Source: Pseudonocardia acidicola
GTDB lineage: Bacteria; Actinomycetota; Actinomycetes; Mycobacteriales; Pseudonocardiaceae
Direction: 5' to 3'
Assembly: GCF_012911935.1 (NCBI RefSeq)
Contig: NZ_JAAXLA010000029.1
Location: 1 to 64,000, forward strand
Length of the DNA stretch: 64,000 nucleotides
This document shows positions 25,110 through 34,407 of this stretch, in pieces. Each line of letters opens with the position of its first letter. Position 1 is the first letter of the stretch. The position numbers and the translations under genes are program-made. The notes beneath the pieces were generated by a model that worked only from the letters and a program-made list of their open reading frames with translations, was not told the DNA's origin and made no database searches.

Positions 25110-25191
25110 TCGTCGTGTAGGTACAAGGTGCAGTCTGTAGGCCGACGTCCACGACCGTGGACGGCGAGGAGGCGAGGAGGTCAGCAAGACC

Positions 25192-27024
25192 GTGGCAGTT
25201 CCCGCAGCGGTCGATCTCGTCGACCTCGCACTGAAGGCGACGACCGCTTACGAGCGCCCCGACCTCGGCGCCCGGCTGCAGCAGACGCGCAGGCGGCTCG
25301 CCGACCCCAACGTCCGGGTGCTGATCGTCGGGGAGTTCAAGCAGGGTAAGAGCCAGCTGGTCAACGCGCTGGTCAACGCCCCGGTGTGCCCTGTGGACGA
25401 CGACATCTCCACCGCCGTCCCGACCGTCGTCCGGCACGGCGAGACGACGTCGGTGACGCTCGTTCGGGAACCCGGCAGCGAGAGTGACGAGCGCCCGCCG
25501 GAGCGCACCGTGGTCCCGATCGGCCGGCTCGCCGAGTACGTCTCCGAGGCCGGCAACCCGGGCAACCGGGCGAATCTCTCCTACGCCGAGGTCAGCCTGC
25601 CCCGCAAGCTGCTGGCCGGTGGCCTGGTGCTCGTCGACACACCCGGCGTCGGCGGTCTCGGCTCCGCGCACGGCGCCGCGACGATGTCGGCGCTGCCCAG
25701 CGCGGACGCGGTGGTGCTGGTCTCCGACGCCGCGCAGGAGTACACCGGCCCCGAACTGGAGTTCCTCGCCGCGGCGATGAAGCTGTGCCCGAACGTGGCG
25801 TGCGTGGTCACCAAGACCGATCTCTACCCGCACTGGCGGCGCATCGTCGAGCTCGACAAGGGGCACCTGGCCGAGGCCGGGATCGACGCCGAGATCTTCC
25901 CGGTGTCCTCGATGCTGCGGCTGCACGCGGCGCAGACCCAGGACGCCGCGCTCATGGACGAGTCCGGGTTCACGGAGTTGATCAGCTTTCTGCTGCGCAA
26001 GGTCGTCGCCCGCGCCGACGACCTGGACCGCCGCTCCACCGGCCATGACGTGCAGGCCGTCGCCGAGCAGCTCGCGGCCAGCATGAAGGCCGAGCTGATG
26101 GCGCAGGAGGACCCCGAGCGCGCCGAGGCGCTGGTGTCCGAGCTGACCCGGGCCAAGACCCGGGCCGACGAGCTGCGGCAGCGTTCGGCCCGCTGGCAGA
26201 CCACGCTCAACGACGGCGTCGCCGACCTCATCTCCGACATCGACTACGACCTCCGCGACCGGCTGCGCACCATCGCGCGCGAGGCCGAGCAACTGCTCGA
26301 CGACGCCGACCCGGCCGCCATCTGGGACCAGTTCTCCGAATGGCTGCAGCAACAGGTGGCCTCCGCGGCGTCGGCCAATTTCGTCTGGACCACGCAACGG
26401 GCCCGCTGGCTGGCCGGGCAGGTGGCCGAGCACTTCGCCGAGGGCGCCGACGTCGCGCTGCCGGAGTTGCGGTTCGACCAGTCCGCCGCGGTGGCCGGGA
26501 AGGTCAACGCCGTGGAACAGCCCGTCGACGAGAAGCTGAGCATCGGCGGGGCGCTGTTCACGGGCATGCGCGGTGGCTACGGCGGCATGCTGATGATCGG
26601 GATGGCGACGACGTTCGCCGGCCTCGCGCTGCTCAACCCGATCTCGATCGGCGCGGCCGTGCTGTTCGGCGGCAAGACCGTGCACGACGAGCGCAAACGC
26701 CTGAAGCAACGCCGGCAGGCCGAGTCGAAGAACGCCGTGCGCCGGCACATCGACGAGGTCACCTTCCAGGTCTCCAAGGACTCCCGCGACATGCTCCGCA
26801 CCATCCAGCGCCAACTGCGCGACCACTTCACCGCGCTCGCCGAGGAGCTGTCCACGTCGCTGGCCGAATCGGTCGCGGCGGCGCAGAGCGCGGTCAAGAC
26901 CAACGTGTCGGGACGCGACCGGCGCATCGCCGACCTCAAGGCGGAGCTCGCCCGCATCGACGCGCTGAGCAAGCGCGCCGTGGCGCTGCTGGCCCCGGCC
27001 GAGACCGTGCAGGGCAGCGCATGA
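25192..27024 (+). CDS. iniA: IniA-type dynamin-like GTPase
   Basis: The 610-residue protein is a bacterial dynamin-like GTPase, expected to bind and remodel the cytoplasmic membrane. G1 is GEFKQGKS (47-54), the switch threonines are in ISTAVPT, G3 is DTPG (149-152) and G4 is TKTD (207-210). A long helical stalk follows. A hydrophobic Gly-rich hairpin (about 455-490) is the likely membrane-insertion paddle. The last 130 residues return to helical stalk. GTG 25192 has GAGGAGG 11 bases upstream. Its TGA overlaps the ATG of the IniC-type gene, so the two are translated together. Mycobacterial IniA, the closest family I know, is induced by cell-wall inhibitors. Confidence 0.88.
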   Translation: MAVPAAVDLVDLALKATTAYERPDLGARLQQTRRRLADPNVRVLIVGEFKQGKSQLVNALVNAPVCPVDDDISTAVPTVVRHGETTSVTLVREPGSESDERPPERTVVPIGRLAEYVSEAGNPGNRANLSYAEVSLPRKLLAGGLVLVDTPGVGGLGSAHGAATMSALPSADAVVLVSDAAQEYTGPELEFLAAAMKLCPNVACVVTKTDLYPHWRRIVELDKGHLAEAGIDAEIFPVSSMLRLHAAQTQDAALMDESGFTELISFLLRKVVARADDLDRRSTGHDVQAVAEQLAASMKAELMAQEDPERAEALVSELTRAKTRADELRQRSARWQTTLNDGVADLISDIDYDLRDRLRTIAREAEQLLDDADPAAIWDQFSEWLQQQVASAASANFVWTTQRARWLAGQVAEHFAEGADVALPELRFDQSAAVAGKVNAVEQPVDEKLSIGGALFTGMRGGYGGMLMIGMATTFAGLALLNPISIGAAVLFGGKTVHDERKRLKQRRQAESKNAVRRHIDEVTFQVSKDSRDMLRTIQRQLRDHFTALAEELSTSLAESVAAAQSAVKTNVSGRDRRIADLKAELARIDALSKRAVALLAPAETVQGSA

Positions 27025-28517
27025 CGGCACCCACCGTGCCGAGCCTCGGTTCGGTCGTCCGTGTCCTGCTGCGCCGCACCATCGACACCTACCGCGACAG
27101 CCCACAGGCCGTCGGCTGGCTGCAGCACCACCTCGGCCGCTTCGACGAGCCGCTGCGGGTGGCCATCGCGGGCAAGGTCAAGGCAGGGAAGTCGACGCTG
27201 CTCAACGCGCTGGTCGGCGAGGAGATCGCACCGACCGACGCGGGCGAGTGCACCCGGGTCGTGACCTGGTACCAGGACGCGCCGGCGCCCCGGGTGCTCA
27301 TGTACCCGCGTTCCGCGCCGCCCCGGCCGCTGACCATCAGCCGCTCCCGCGGGGCGCTGACCTTCGACCTGCAGGGCACCCCGACCGAGGACGTCGACCG
27401 GCTCGTCGTCGACTGGCCCTCGCAGAACCTGCGGTCCACCACGCTGATCGACACCCCGGGGATCGCGTCGCTGTCGGCCGACACCTCGGCGCGGGCCGGC
27501 GCCTTCCTCGCGCCGGAGGATTCGCCGTCACAGGCCGACGCCGTCATCTATCTGATGCGCCACCTGCACGCGAGCGACGTGCGCTTCCTGGAGTCGTTCT
27601 TCGACCAGGGGGTGGCCCGCGCGACCCCGGTCAACACGATCGCGGTGCTGTCCCGGGCCGACGAGATCGGTGTCGGGCGGCTGGACGCGCTGAGCTCGGC
27701 GCGGCGGATCGCGCGCCGCTACCGCTCGGACGACAAGCTGCGCGGGCTGTGCCAGACCGTCGTCGCGGTGGCCGGGCTGCTCGCCCAGACCGGCCGGACC
27801 ATGCGCCAGGACGAGTTCGCCGCCCTCGTCGAGCTCGCCGCGCTGCCGCGCGCCGATCTGGACTCGATGCTGCTGTCCGCCGACCGGTTCGTCCGCAACG
27901 ATCCGGCCGATCGAGCCGTGCCCAGCTCCGACACCCGGGCCCGGTTGATCGAACGGTTCGGGCTGTTCGGGGTGCGGCTGGGCACGACGCTGGTCCGCCA
28001 AGGCATCAACGATCCGACGCGGATCGCCGAGGAGCTCGTCAAGCGCAGCGGTCTCGACGAGCTGCGCATGGTGCTGAACAACCAGTTCAGCGAGCGCCGT
28101 GACCTGCTCAAGGCCCGGTCGGCGCTGCTGGCCGTCGAGCTGGTGCTGCAACGCGAGCCGCGGCCCGCGGCGGCCCCGCTGGCGGCCGAGGTGGAGCGGA
28201 TCCTGGCCGGCGCGCACGAGTTCGCCGAGCTGCGGATGCTGTCGACGCTGCGGGCGGGCGGGGTCCGGCTGCCCGTCGAGGCCATGGAGGACGCCGAGCG
28301 GCTACTCGGCGGGGACGGTGGCTCTGCCGCGGCCCGGCTCGGGCTGCCCCCCGGGGCCGGCGCCGCGGACCTGCGCGCGGCCGCGCTGGACGCGGTGGCG
28401 CGCTGGCAGCGCAAGGCGGAGAGCCCGATGTCGAGCCGGTCCACTGCGGACGCCGCTCGGGTCGTCGTGCGTAGCTGCGAGGGGATCCTGATGGGACTCG
28501 GCGCGGTGCAGCGCTAG
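27021..28517 (+). CDS. iniC: IniC-type dynamin-like GTPase
   Basis: The 498-residue partner of the preceding GTPase has G1 AGKVKAGKS (50-58), G3 DTPG (144-147) and G4 in the altered form SRAD near 215. The rest is helical with no obvious hydrophobic paddle. This supports the idea that it acts with, rather than instead of, the IniA-type protein, as bacterial dynamins often work in unequal pairs. ATG 27021 overlaps the previous stop as ATGA. Longer open frames upstream are shadows. The stop sits inside a short hairpin shared with the convergent regulator gene. Confidence 0.88.
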   Translation: MTAPTVPSLGSVVRVLLRRTIDTYRDSPQAVGWLQHHLGRFDEPLRVAIAGKVKAGKSTLLNALVGEEIAPTDAGECTRVVTWYQDAPAPRVLMYPRSAPPRPLTISRSRGALTFDLQGTPTEDVDRLVVDWPSQNLRSTTLIDTPGIASLSADTSARAGAFLAPEDSPSQADAVIYLMRHLHASDVRFLESFFDQGVARATPVNTIAVLSRADEIGVGRLDALSSARRIARRYRSDDKLRGLCQTVVAVAGLLAQTGRTMRQDEFAALVELAALPRADLDSMLLSADRFVRNDPADRAVPSSDTRARLIERFGLFGVRLGTTLVRQGINDPTRIAEELVKRSGLDELRMVLNNQFSERRDLLKARSALLAVELVLQREPRPAAAPLAAEVERILAGAHEFAELRMLSTLRAGGVRLPVEAMEDAERLLGGDGGSAAARLGLPPGAGAADLRAAALDAVARWQRKAESPMSSRSTADAARVVVRSCEGILMGLGAVQR

Positions 28518-28532
28518 GGGCCACCGCCCCTA
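28515..28532. terminator. Compact bidirectional terminator between iniC-type and iniR-like genes
   Basis: TAGGGGC (28515-28521) and GCCCCTA (28526-28532) form a 7-bp stem with loop CACC. The stem includes the stop codon of one gene and touches that of the other. Confidence 0.5.
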
Positions 28533-31238
28533 CTCGGCCGTCGGCCCCACGATCTGCCGCAGCTGCGCGAACAGCTCCCCCCGGCTGCTCGACCCGAGCC
28601 GCTGGCGCATCCGGGCCACGTGGTGCTCGACGGTCTTCGCCGAGATGAACAGCTGCTCGCCGATCTGCTTGTAGGTCAGCCCGTCGAGGACCAGGGTCGC
28701 GACCTCACGCTCGCGCTCGCTGAGCGGGCCGTCGCCGTTCTGCTCCGCAGCCGGCGCCGCGTCGGCGGCGGGCGCGGGATGCCGGCCGGGCGTGGCCGGT
28801 ACCGGGATGACGGGGACGCCGGTCGAGCCGGTGTCGGTGGCCGGGCGCGGCGCCGGGGCGGCCGCCGGGCCGCTGCTCTGCAGAGCGCGGGCGCAACCGA
28901 GCAGCGCGCTCATCGCCTTGCGGTCGCGGGTCCGGATCGCCGCCTGGCCGGCGAGCTTGCCGCCCTCCCAGGACAGCCCGACCGCGTGCAGCCCGCGGGC
29001 CGCCGCCTCGACGGCCTCGGCGTCCACATCGGAGTCCATCAGGCGCACCCAGTGCAGGGCGGCCGCGGCCAGCGCCGCGGTGTACCGGCTGCCGTCCGCG
29101 GCCGCCGCGAGGGCCTCCGCGTGCCGTCCGGCGGCCTCGCGGCTCTCGGCCAGGATCGCCGCGTGCAGTTCGGACCAGTGCAGCGGCGCCGACCAGAGCG
29201 CCGGGTCGCCGAGCCGGGTCAGCAGCGACGCCGCCTCATCCAGGTGCGGACGCACCCAACTCGACTCGCGCAGCCGGGTGGCCGCGATCGCCAGCTCACC
29301 CAGCGGCTGCAGCACGAACAGGTCCACCGGGTGCCGCACGATCGCCTCCCGGGCCCGGCCCCAGGCCGGCATCAGTGAGGCCAGGTCACCGGCCCGCCGG
29401 GCCAGCGCCACCTCCAGCGCTGCGGCGAGCAGTTCGTCGCGCGGCTCCAGGCGGACCTCGCGCGGCGACGCCACGGCCAGCAGCGAGCGCGCCGTCGTCG
29501 TGGCCCCGCGGAACAGCGCGATCCAGCCCAGCAGCAGCCGGTGCCGGGTCGCGGCGGCCTTGCCGCCCAGCCGGACCTGCACCGCCCGTTCGAGCACCGA
29601 CTGGGCGACGTCCAGCTCGCCGCAGTGGATCGCGACGAGCGCGGCGAGAGCGGCCGGGGTGTCGGGCAGCAGCGCGGCCCGGTTCGACGACTCCAGCAGC
29701 GCGGCCGCACGGGTGAGCTGCGACAGTGCCGCCGTCGGTGACCCGGCAACCGAGTCGTAGACGCCCTTGGCCGTCAGCTCCTCGGCCCCGGCCAGCAGCG
29801 TCGGCGGGCGGCCCGGCCGACCCGGGACGGCCGGCCCGCGCAACACGTCCCGGGCCTCGTCGAGCGCGCCGGTGCCGATCAGTGCGGGGACCGCCAGGAC
29901 CGCGGCGGTCCCCAGCGCCGGCCCTGCGGCGCCACCCATCCAGCGGTAGAGCTCGGCGCTGCGGCCCAGCAGCCCGCGGTGCGCGAGGACCGCGGCGGCC
30001 ACCGTGCCGGCCAGCACGGCGTCCTCGGTCTCGACCTGGTCCACAGCGGACAGCACGTGGTCGGCCTGGTCCAGCGCGAGGTCGAGATCTCCGGCCAGCA
30101 CCGCCGCCTCGGCCCGGCGCGCGGCCACCCGCAACGCGGGCGCACCGGCCTGGACCGCGGCGGCGTAGAGCTCACCGGCGGCCGGCGAGCCCACCCGCAC
30201 CGCCTCGTCGGCTCCCGCGGTGAAGACCTCCGCCGCGCGCGCCCCGGTGGCCCCGGTGCCGAGCAGGCCGCGGGCCGCCTCCAGCACGCTGCCGCCACGG
30301 TCGATCTCGATCTCGGCCAGCGTGCGGCGCAGCTCCAGGCGGCGCGCCGTCGGTGTCCGGGCGGTGATCGCCGCCGCCACCAGCGGCGCGAGCCGGCCCT
30401 CGGCGGTGAGGTAGCCCGCGGCCCTGGCCTCCTCGACGAGCTCCTCGACCTCGTCGATGCCCCCGCCCGCGGAGTCGGCCAGGCCGAGCAGCGGGACGAG
30501 CACCTCGGCATCGCGCGGCGCGCCCAGGGCGAACGCCACCAGCAGTTCCCGGACCCGCCGCTCCAGTCCGTAGACGGTGTAGCCGATCTGCTGGATCAGC
30601 GCGGCAGGCGCCTCGTCGGGCAGCGAGCCGGGTTGCGCGAGACGGGCCCGGTCGGCCGGACCGGCCTGCTCGATCAGCGCCGCGATCAGCCGGTCCACCA
30701 GTCCGGGCAGGCCGGCGGTCTGCCGGGCGACGTGGTCGACCAGTGCGGCCGGGGGGCGTTCCCGCAGGGCCAGCGCGGCGCGTGCGGCGACGCCGCCACG
30801 GTCGAGCGGGCCGAGTACCAGCGGGGGTCCGGCGAGCGCAGCACCCAGGGCCGCCATCTCGGGGGTCCGCGGCCACGGCCGGTGCGCCACGATCATCTGC
30901 CGGCCGCTGCCGGTCGCCAGTTCACACAGCCGCACGAGGTCGGGCCCGGTCAGCAGGTGGGCGTCGTCGACGATCAGGGCCGCGGCCGGGTCGACCGGCT
31001 CGCCGGCCCCGGGCAGTGCGCGCAGCACCGGGACCCCGCCGGCCCGGAGCGCGGTCGCGAGGGTGTCCAGCAGGACGGTCTTGCCGTGCCCGCCGGGGGC
31101 GACCACGTCGATGCGCCGATCGCTCGCGGGATCCGCGACGATCTCCCGGTAGAGCCGCCGGGCGGCCGTGGTCCCGGCCAGCGCCGCGTCCGGTTCGGTC
31201 CGGATCGACTCCGGGCCCACCGGGGTTCGGGTCGTCAC
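28530..31238 (-). CDS. Large LuxR-family ATPase regulator, IniR-like
   Basis: This 902-residue protein is a MalT/LAL-type regulator. It has an N-terminal ATPase with Walker A APGGHGKT (47-54) and Walker B LIVDDAH near 100, a central region of several hundred residues of Ala-rich helical repeats (TPR-like), and a C-terminal LuxR helix-turn-helix (LSEREREVATLVLDGLTYKQ, then ISAKTVEHHVARMRQRLG). Such proteins sense a small ligand and activate promoters. In mycobacteria the iniBAC activator IniR is a large ATPase with a LuxR-type helix-turn-helix encoded beside iniB. Here the gene is convergent with the iniC-type gene. The 26-bp elements before both iniB-like genes are its natural candidate targets. 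GTG 31238 has GGAAG and GAGAGGGG upstream; GTG 31268 is an alternative. Confidence 0.85.
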   Translation of the reverse strand: MTTRTPVGPESIRTEPDAALAGTTAARRLYREIVADPASDRRIDVVAPGGHGKTVLLDTLATALRAGGVPVLRALPGAGEPVDPAAALIVDDAHLLTGPDLVRLCELATGSGRQMIVAHRPWPRTPEMAALGAALAGPPLVLGPLDRGGVAARAALALRERPPAALVDHVARQTAGLPGLVDRLIAALIEQAGPADRARLAQPGSLPDEAPAALIQQIGYTVYGLERRVRELLVAFALGAPRDAEVLVPLLGLADSAGGGIDEVEELVEEARAAGYLTAEGRLAPLVAAAITARTPTARRLELRRTLAEIEIDRGGSVLEAARGLLGTGATGARAAEVFTAGADEAVRVGSPAAGELYAAAVQAGAPALRVAARRAEAAVLAGDLDLALDQADHVLSAVDQVETEDAVLAGTVAAAVLAHRGLLGRSAELYRWMGGAAGPALGTAAVLAVPALIGTGALDEARDVLRGPAVPGRPGRPPTLLAGAEELTAKGVYDSVAGSPTAALSQLTRAAALLESSNRAALLPDTPAALAALVAIHCGELDVAQSVLERAVQVRLGGKAAATRHRLLLGWIALFRGATTTARSLLAVASPREVRLEPRDELLAAALEVALARRAGDLASLMPAWGRAREAIVRHPVDLFVLQPLGELAIAATRLRESSWVRPHLDEAASLLTRLGDPALWSAPLHWSELHAAILAESREAAGRHAEALAAAADGSRYTAALAAAALHWVRLMDSDVDAEAVEAAARGLHAVGLSWEGGKLAGQAAIRTRDRKAMSALLGCARALQSSGPAAAPAPRPATDTGSTGVPVIPVPATPGRHPAPAADAAPAAEQNGDGPLSEREREVATLVLDGLTYKQIGEQLFISAKTVEHHVARMRQRLGSSSRGELFAQLRQIVGPTAE

Positions 31239-31547
31239 GACTTCCGCACCCCTCTCGCCGGTGGGCACCAGCGTCGGTCGCGGCGATGTGTGATCGCCGC
31301 ACCGCGGGCGCCCAGCACCCTGGCGTCGACCCCGGCCGGAGGGCGGCGCCGGTCATGGCTCCACCCTGACAGGCAGGTGTCGCGCGTCTGCACGTAGCTC
31401 ACCCGAACGGGGAGAGCGCAGCGAGCGTACTGGGTGCGTCCGAACGCCCGGCGGCCACCGGAACGGAGCAATCGGCGCCGCCGACGACGTGCGCGGACCG
31501 GGTGGGAAGATGCGTCGCCGAGCATCACGGATCCGGAGGACGACCAG

Positions 31548-32309
31548 GTGGCCAGCGACACGGGTGACGTGTGGGCCATCGTGCTCGCCGGCGGCGTGGC
31601 CCGCCGATTCGGTCGTCCGAAGCAGTTCGAACGCGTCGGCGGGATCCGGATGGTCGACCGCACCGTCGCCGCGGCGCGCCGGACCTGCGACCGGGTCGCC
31701 CTGGTGCTGCCGCCCGGCCGGGCCTGGGACGGCGCACCGGTGGACGCCCTCGCCGTGGGCGGCGACCACCAGTCCGAGTCACTGCGCGCCGGGCTGGCCA
31801 CGGTGCCCGACAGCGCCGGCATCATCGTCGCGGCCGACCCCGCCCACCCGCTCGCTGCGGATGCGCTGTTCACCAGGGTGATCGAGGCGGTCCGCGCCGG
31901 GGCCGACGGCGCGGTGCCGGTGGTGCCGATCCTGGAGGTCATCCAGCGCGTGTGCGACGGCCGGGTCGTCGGCACCGTGCCCAGGTCCGACCTGGTGATC
32001 ACTCAGTCCCCCCACGCGTTCCGGGCCGACGTCCTGCGCACCGTCCACATGGACCGGCCGCGGCCCGTGGAGAACTCCGGGCTGCTCGTGGAGCGGGGGT
32101 ACCGGGTCGACACCGTCCCGGGCGACCCCGGGAACCTCCACGTCACCACGCCGGAGGAACTCGATCTCGTGCACAGGCTCACACGGGCCGAAGTTGCTGT
32201 TCGCGCCGACCGACCACTACACACAGAGGTCACTGGCGAATCGGACAATCAACGCATGGCCGGGCACGCACGGCCCGGCGCCCGGACAGCGGAGGGAAAC
32301 GCGTCCTGA
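31548..32309 (+). CDS. IspD/TarI-like cytidylyltransferase
   Basis: The 253-residue protein has the nucleotidyltransferase signature AIVLAGGVARRFGRPKQF at residues about 9-26, then GGDHQSESLRAGL near 76, ITQSPHAF near 148 and the C-terminal GDPGNLHVTTPEEL. These mirror IspD/TarI, but the HDAARP motif of IspD is replaced by AADPAHP. It may therefore activate another alditol or sugar phosphate with CTP rather than methylerythritol phosphate. GTG 31548 follows GGAGGA. The stop overlaps the next ATG (TGATG), so it is coupled to the RfbF gene, which suggests cell-surface glycan work. Confidence 0.8.
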   Translation: MASDTGDVWAIVLAGGVARRFGRPKQFERVGGIRMVDRTVAAARRTCDRVALVLPPGRAWDGAPVDALAVGGDHQSESLRAGLATVPDSAGIIVAADPAHPLAADALFTRVIEAVRAGADGAVPVVPILEVIQRVCDGRVVGTVPRSDLVITQSPHAFRADVLRTVHMDRPRPVENSGLLVERGYRVDTVPGDPGNLHVTTPEELDLVHRLTRAEVAVRADRPLHTEVTGESDNQRMAGHARPGARTAEGNAS

Positions 32310-33124
32310 TGGACTACGACACCCCGGTGGTCATTCTCTGCGGGGGCCAGGGCACCCGGATCCGGGAGGTCAGCGAGCGGCTGCCCAAGGGAATGGTGGA
32401 GATCGGCGGCCGGCCGGTCCTGTGGCACATCATGAAGCTGTACAGCCACTACGGCTACCACCGGTTCATCCTGTGCCTGGGGTACAAGGGCTGGGAGATC
32501 AAGCAGTTCTTCCTGGATTACCGCGCCCACCTGTCGGACTTCACGATCTCGCTGTCGCAGGGCGACCACCAGCCGCAGTTCCACAACGGGCGGGCTGACG
32601 AGAACTGGGAGATCACCTTCGCCGAGACCGGCCTGGACGCCGGCACCGGCGCCCGGCTGCGCCGCATCCGGCAGTACATCGACACGCCGAGCTTCATGAT
32701 GACCTACGGTGACGGCGTCAGCGCCGTCGACATCGACCGCCTGGTCAAGACGCACGTCGCGAGCGGGCGGATCGGCACCGTCACCGGCGTGCACCCGACC
32801 TCGAAGTTCGGCGAGATGCAGGTCGACGGCGACCGCGTGGCCGAGTTCAACGAGAAGCCCACCCAGGTGACCGGCTTCGTCAGCGGCGGCTACTTCATGT
32901 TCGAGCGGTCGTTCCTCGACGACTACCTCAACGACGACGAGGGCCTGTTCCTCGAGCACGAGCCACTGCAGCGCCTCGCCCGCGACGGCCAGCTCACGGT
33001 CAACCCGCACGAGGGCTTCTGGGCCGCCATGGACACCTACAAGGACTATCAGCAGCTCAACGCGCTGTGGGCCACCGGGCAGGCGCCCTGGAGGCTGTGG
33101 GAGGAGGAGCAGCGCTCCTGGTGA
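32309..33124 (+). CDS. rfbF: Glucose-1-phosphate cytidylyltransferase (RfbF-like)
   Basis: The 271-residue enzyme would make CDP-glucose from CTP and glucose 1-phosphate. Residues 7-16 give ILCGGQGTRI; KGMVEIGGRPVLWHIMKLYS (about 28-47) is the RfbF-specific continuation of the pyrophosphorylase signature. YGDGVS near 133 carries the metal Asp, and GGYFMFERSF near 195 and GFWAAMDTYKD near 235 are typical. GGAGGG precedes the ATG. CDP-glucose is the entry to CDP-3,6-dideoxyhexoses and related sugars, but no CDP-glucose dehydratase is in the window. Confidence 0.92.
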   Translation: MDYDTPVVILCGGQGTRIREVSERLPKGMVEIGGRPVLWHIMKLYSHYGYHRFILCLGYKGWEIKQFFLDYRAHLSDFTISLSQGDHQPQFHNGRADENWEITFAETGLDAGTGARLRRIRQYIDTPSFMMTYGDGVSAVDIDRLVKTHVASGRIGTVTGVHPTSKFGEMQVDGDRVAEFNEKPTQVTGFVSGGYFMFERSFLDDYLNDDEGLFLEHEPLQRLARDGQLTVNPHEGFWAAMDTYKDYQQLNALWATGQAPWRLWEEEQRSW

Positions 33125-33134
33125 CGCCGCGGCG

Positions 33135-34325
33135 TCACTGGACGGCCAGCAACTCCGTGGACTCCAGGCCGCGCGCGTCGAGCATGTCACGGACCTCCCC
33201 GAGATAGACCGGGTTCATCAGCAGCACGCTGCGCGGCCGCGACCCGACCAGGTCGTCCGGACCGCAGATGGGCAGGCCCAGCCCACCCATGTGACGGCCC
33301 TGCAGCCCGGGGTTGATGTCGACGACGGCGCGCACCGGCGCTTCCCGGCTGGGCCCGCCGACGACGTTGAGGAACGTCAGGCCCTTCGCGCCGCCACCCC
33401 ACACCACGACGGGGTCACCCGCGGCGGCCCGCTCGTCCAGCCAGGTCCGCCAGCGGCCGATCTGCTCGGCGACCCGGTCGGCGAAGCTCCGGCAACCCGC
33501 GCGCAGCCGGTCCAGTTCCGCCACCGGCAGCGCGACCGGCTCGATCGGCCGGTCGCCCAGCCGCGCCTCGGCCACCACGTACTGGTCGGAGTAGGTGGTC
33601 CGCACCTCGGGGCCGTCGAAGCCCAGACCGGTGAGGAAGCCGTGCATGGTGGTCGGGGTGAAGTAGGAGCAGTGCTCGTACTGCAGGTCCCAGAAGGCAC
33701 CCTCGGTGAGGATGCGCCCCAGATCGGGAACCTCGGCGAGCAGCAGTGGGGTGCGCGCGCCGCGCATCCCGGCGACGATCTCCGCACCGAACCCGGCGAG
33801 CGCCGGGATGTGCTCGAGGGTGTGCCGGCACACCAGCGCGGCGGTCGAGGGCTCGACCATGTCCGCGGCGAAGAACTCCGGCACCGCGGTGAGCCGCCCG
33901 GCCAGCTGCGGGCGCACCCGGTCGGGGGTGAAGTGCGGGTCGACGCCGGTGACCCGGCCGACGCCGGCGGAGAGCAGCTCGGCGGCGAAGTCACCCGACC
34001 CGCAGCCGATCTCGACGAGGTGCCGGCCGGTCAGGTCGTAGCGGGCCACCCAGTCCTTGGTGATCTCGTCGGCGTACGCGGCGAACCGGGGGGAGTGGTG
34101 CTGGGACTCCTCGTGCTGGCCGGTGTAGTCGAGCAATCGCTCGTCGAAGGACCGGTTGAACACGAGCCCGCAGTACTCGCACAGGACGAGCACCTGGTCG
34201 CCGACCGGCACGGCGCGGGCAGCCGCGGGATCCGGGAGCACGGCGGTGCCGTGCACGGGCAGGCCGGTCAGTTCGAAGAAGGGGGCGGGGGACGCGGCGT
34301 CGCACGCCGGGCACCGGGTCAGCAC
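33135..34325 (-). CDS. C-methyltransferase (sugar C-methyltransferase type)
   Basis: The 396-residue SAM-dependent enzyme has three parts: an N-terminal zinc-ribbon-like domain (CPACD and CEYCG), a Rossmann domain with the SAM loop VEIGCGSGDF near 105 and HTLEHIP near 163, and a C-terminal C-methyltransferase domain with VWGGGAKG near 305. This architecture is that of deoxysugar 3-C-methyltransferases. GTG 34325 is preceded by TAGCAT eight bases upstream without a ribosome site, so a leaderless transcript is likely; ATG 34373 is the alternative. It converges on the RfbF gene with a ten-base gap. Confidence 0.85.
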   Translation of the reverse strand: MLTRCPACDAASPAPFFELTGLPVHGTAVLPDPAAARAVPVGDQVLVLCEYCGLVFNRSFDERLLDYTGQHEESQHHSPRFAAYADEITKDWVARYDLTGRHLVEIGCGSGDFAAELLSAGVGRVTGVDPHFTPDRVRPQLAGRLTAVPEFFAADMVEPSTAALVCRHTLEHIPALAGFGAEIVAGMRGARTPLLLAEVPDLGRILTEGAFWDLQYEHCSYFTPTTMHGFLTGLGFDGPEVRTTYSDQYVVAEARLGDRPIEPVALPVAELDRLRAGCRSFADRVAEQIGRWRTWLDERAAAGDPVVVWGGGAKGLTFLNVVGGPSREAPVRAVVDINPGLQGRHMGGLGLPICGPDDLVGSRPRSVLLMNPVYLGEVRDMLDARGLESTELLAVQ

Positions 34326-34407
34326 ACCTGACGATGCTAGGTCGGCGCCCGGCACGCGCCGAGGCCGCCGCATCCCGTCGCCGGCCGCCGAACCTCGGAC
34401 TGTTCGG

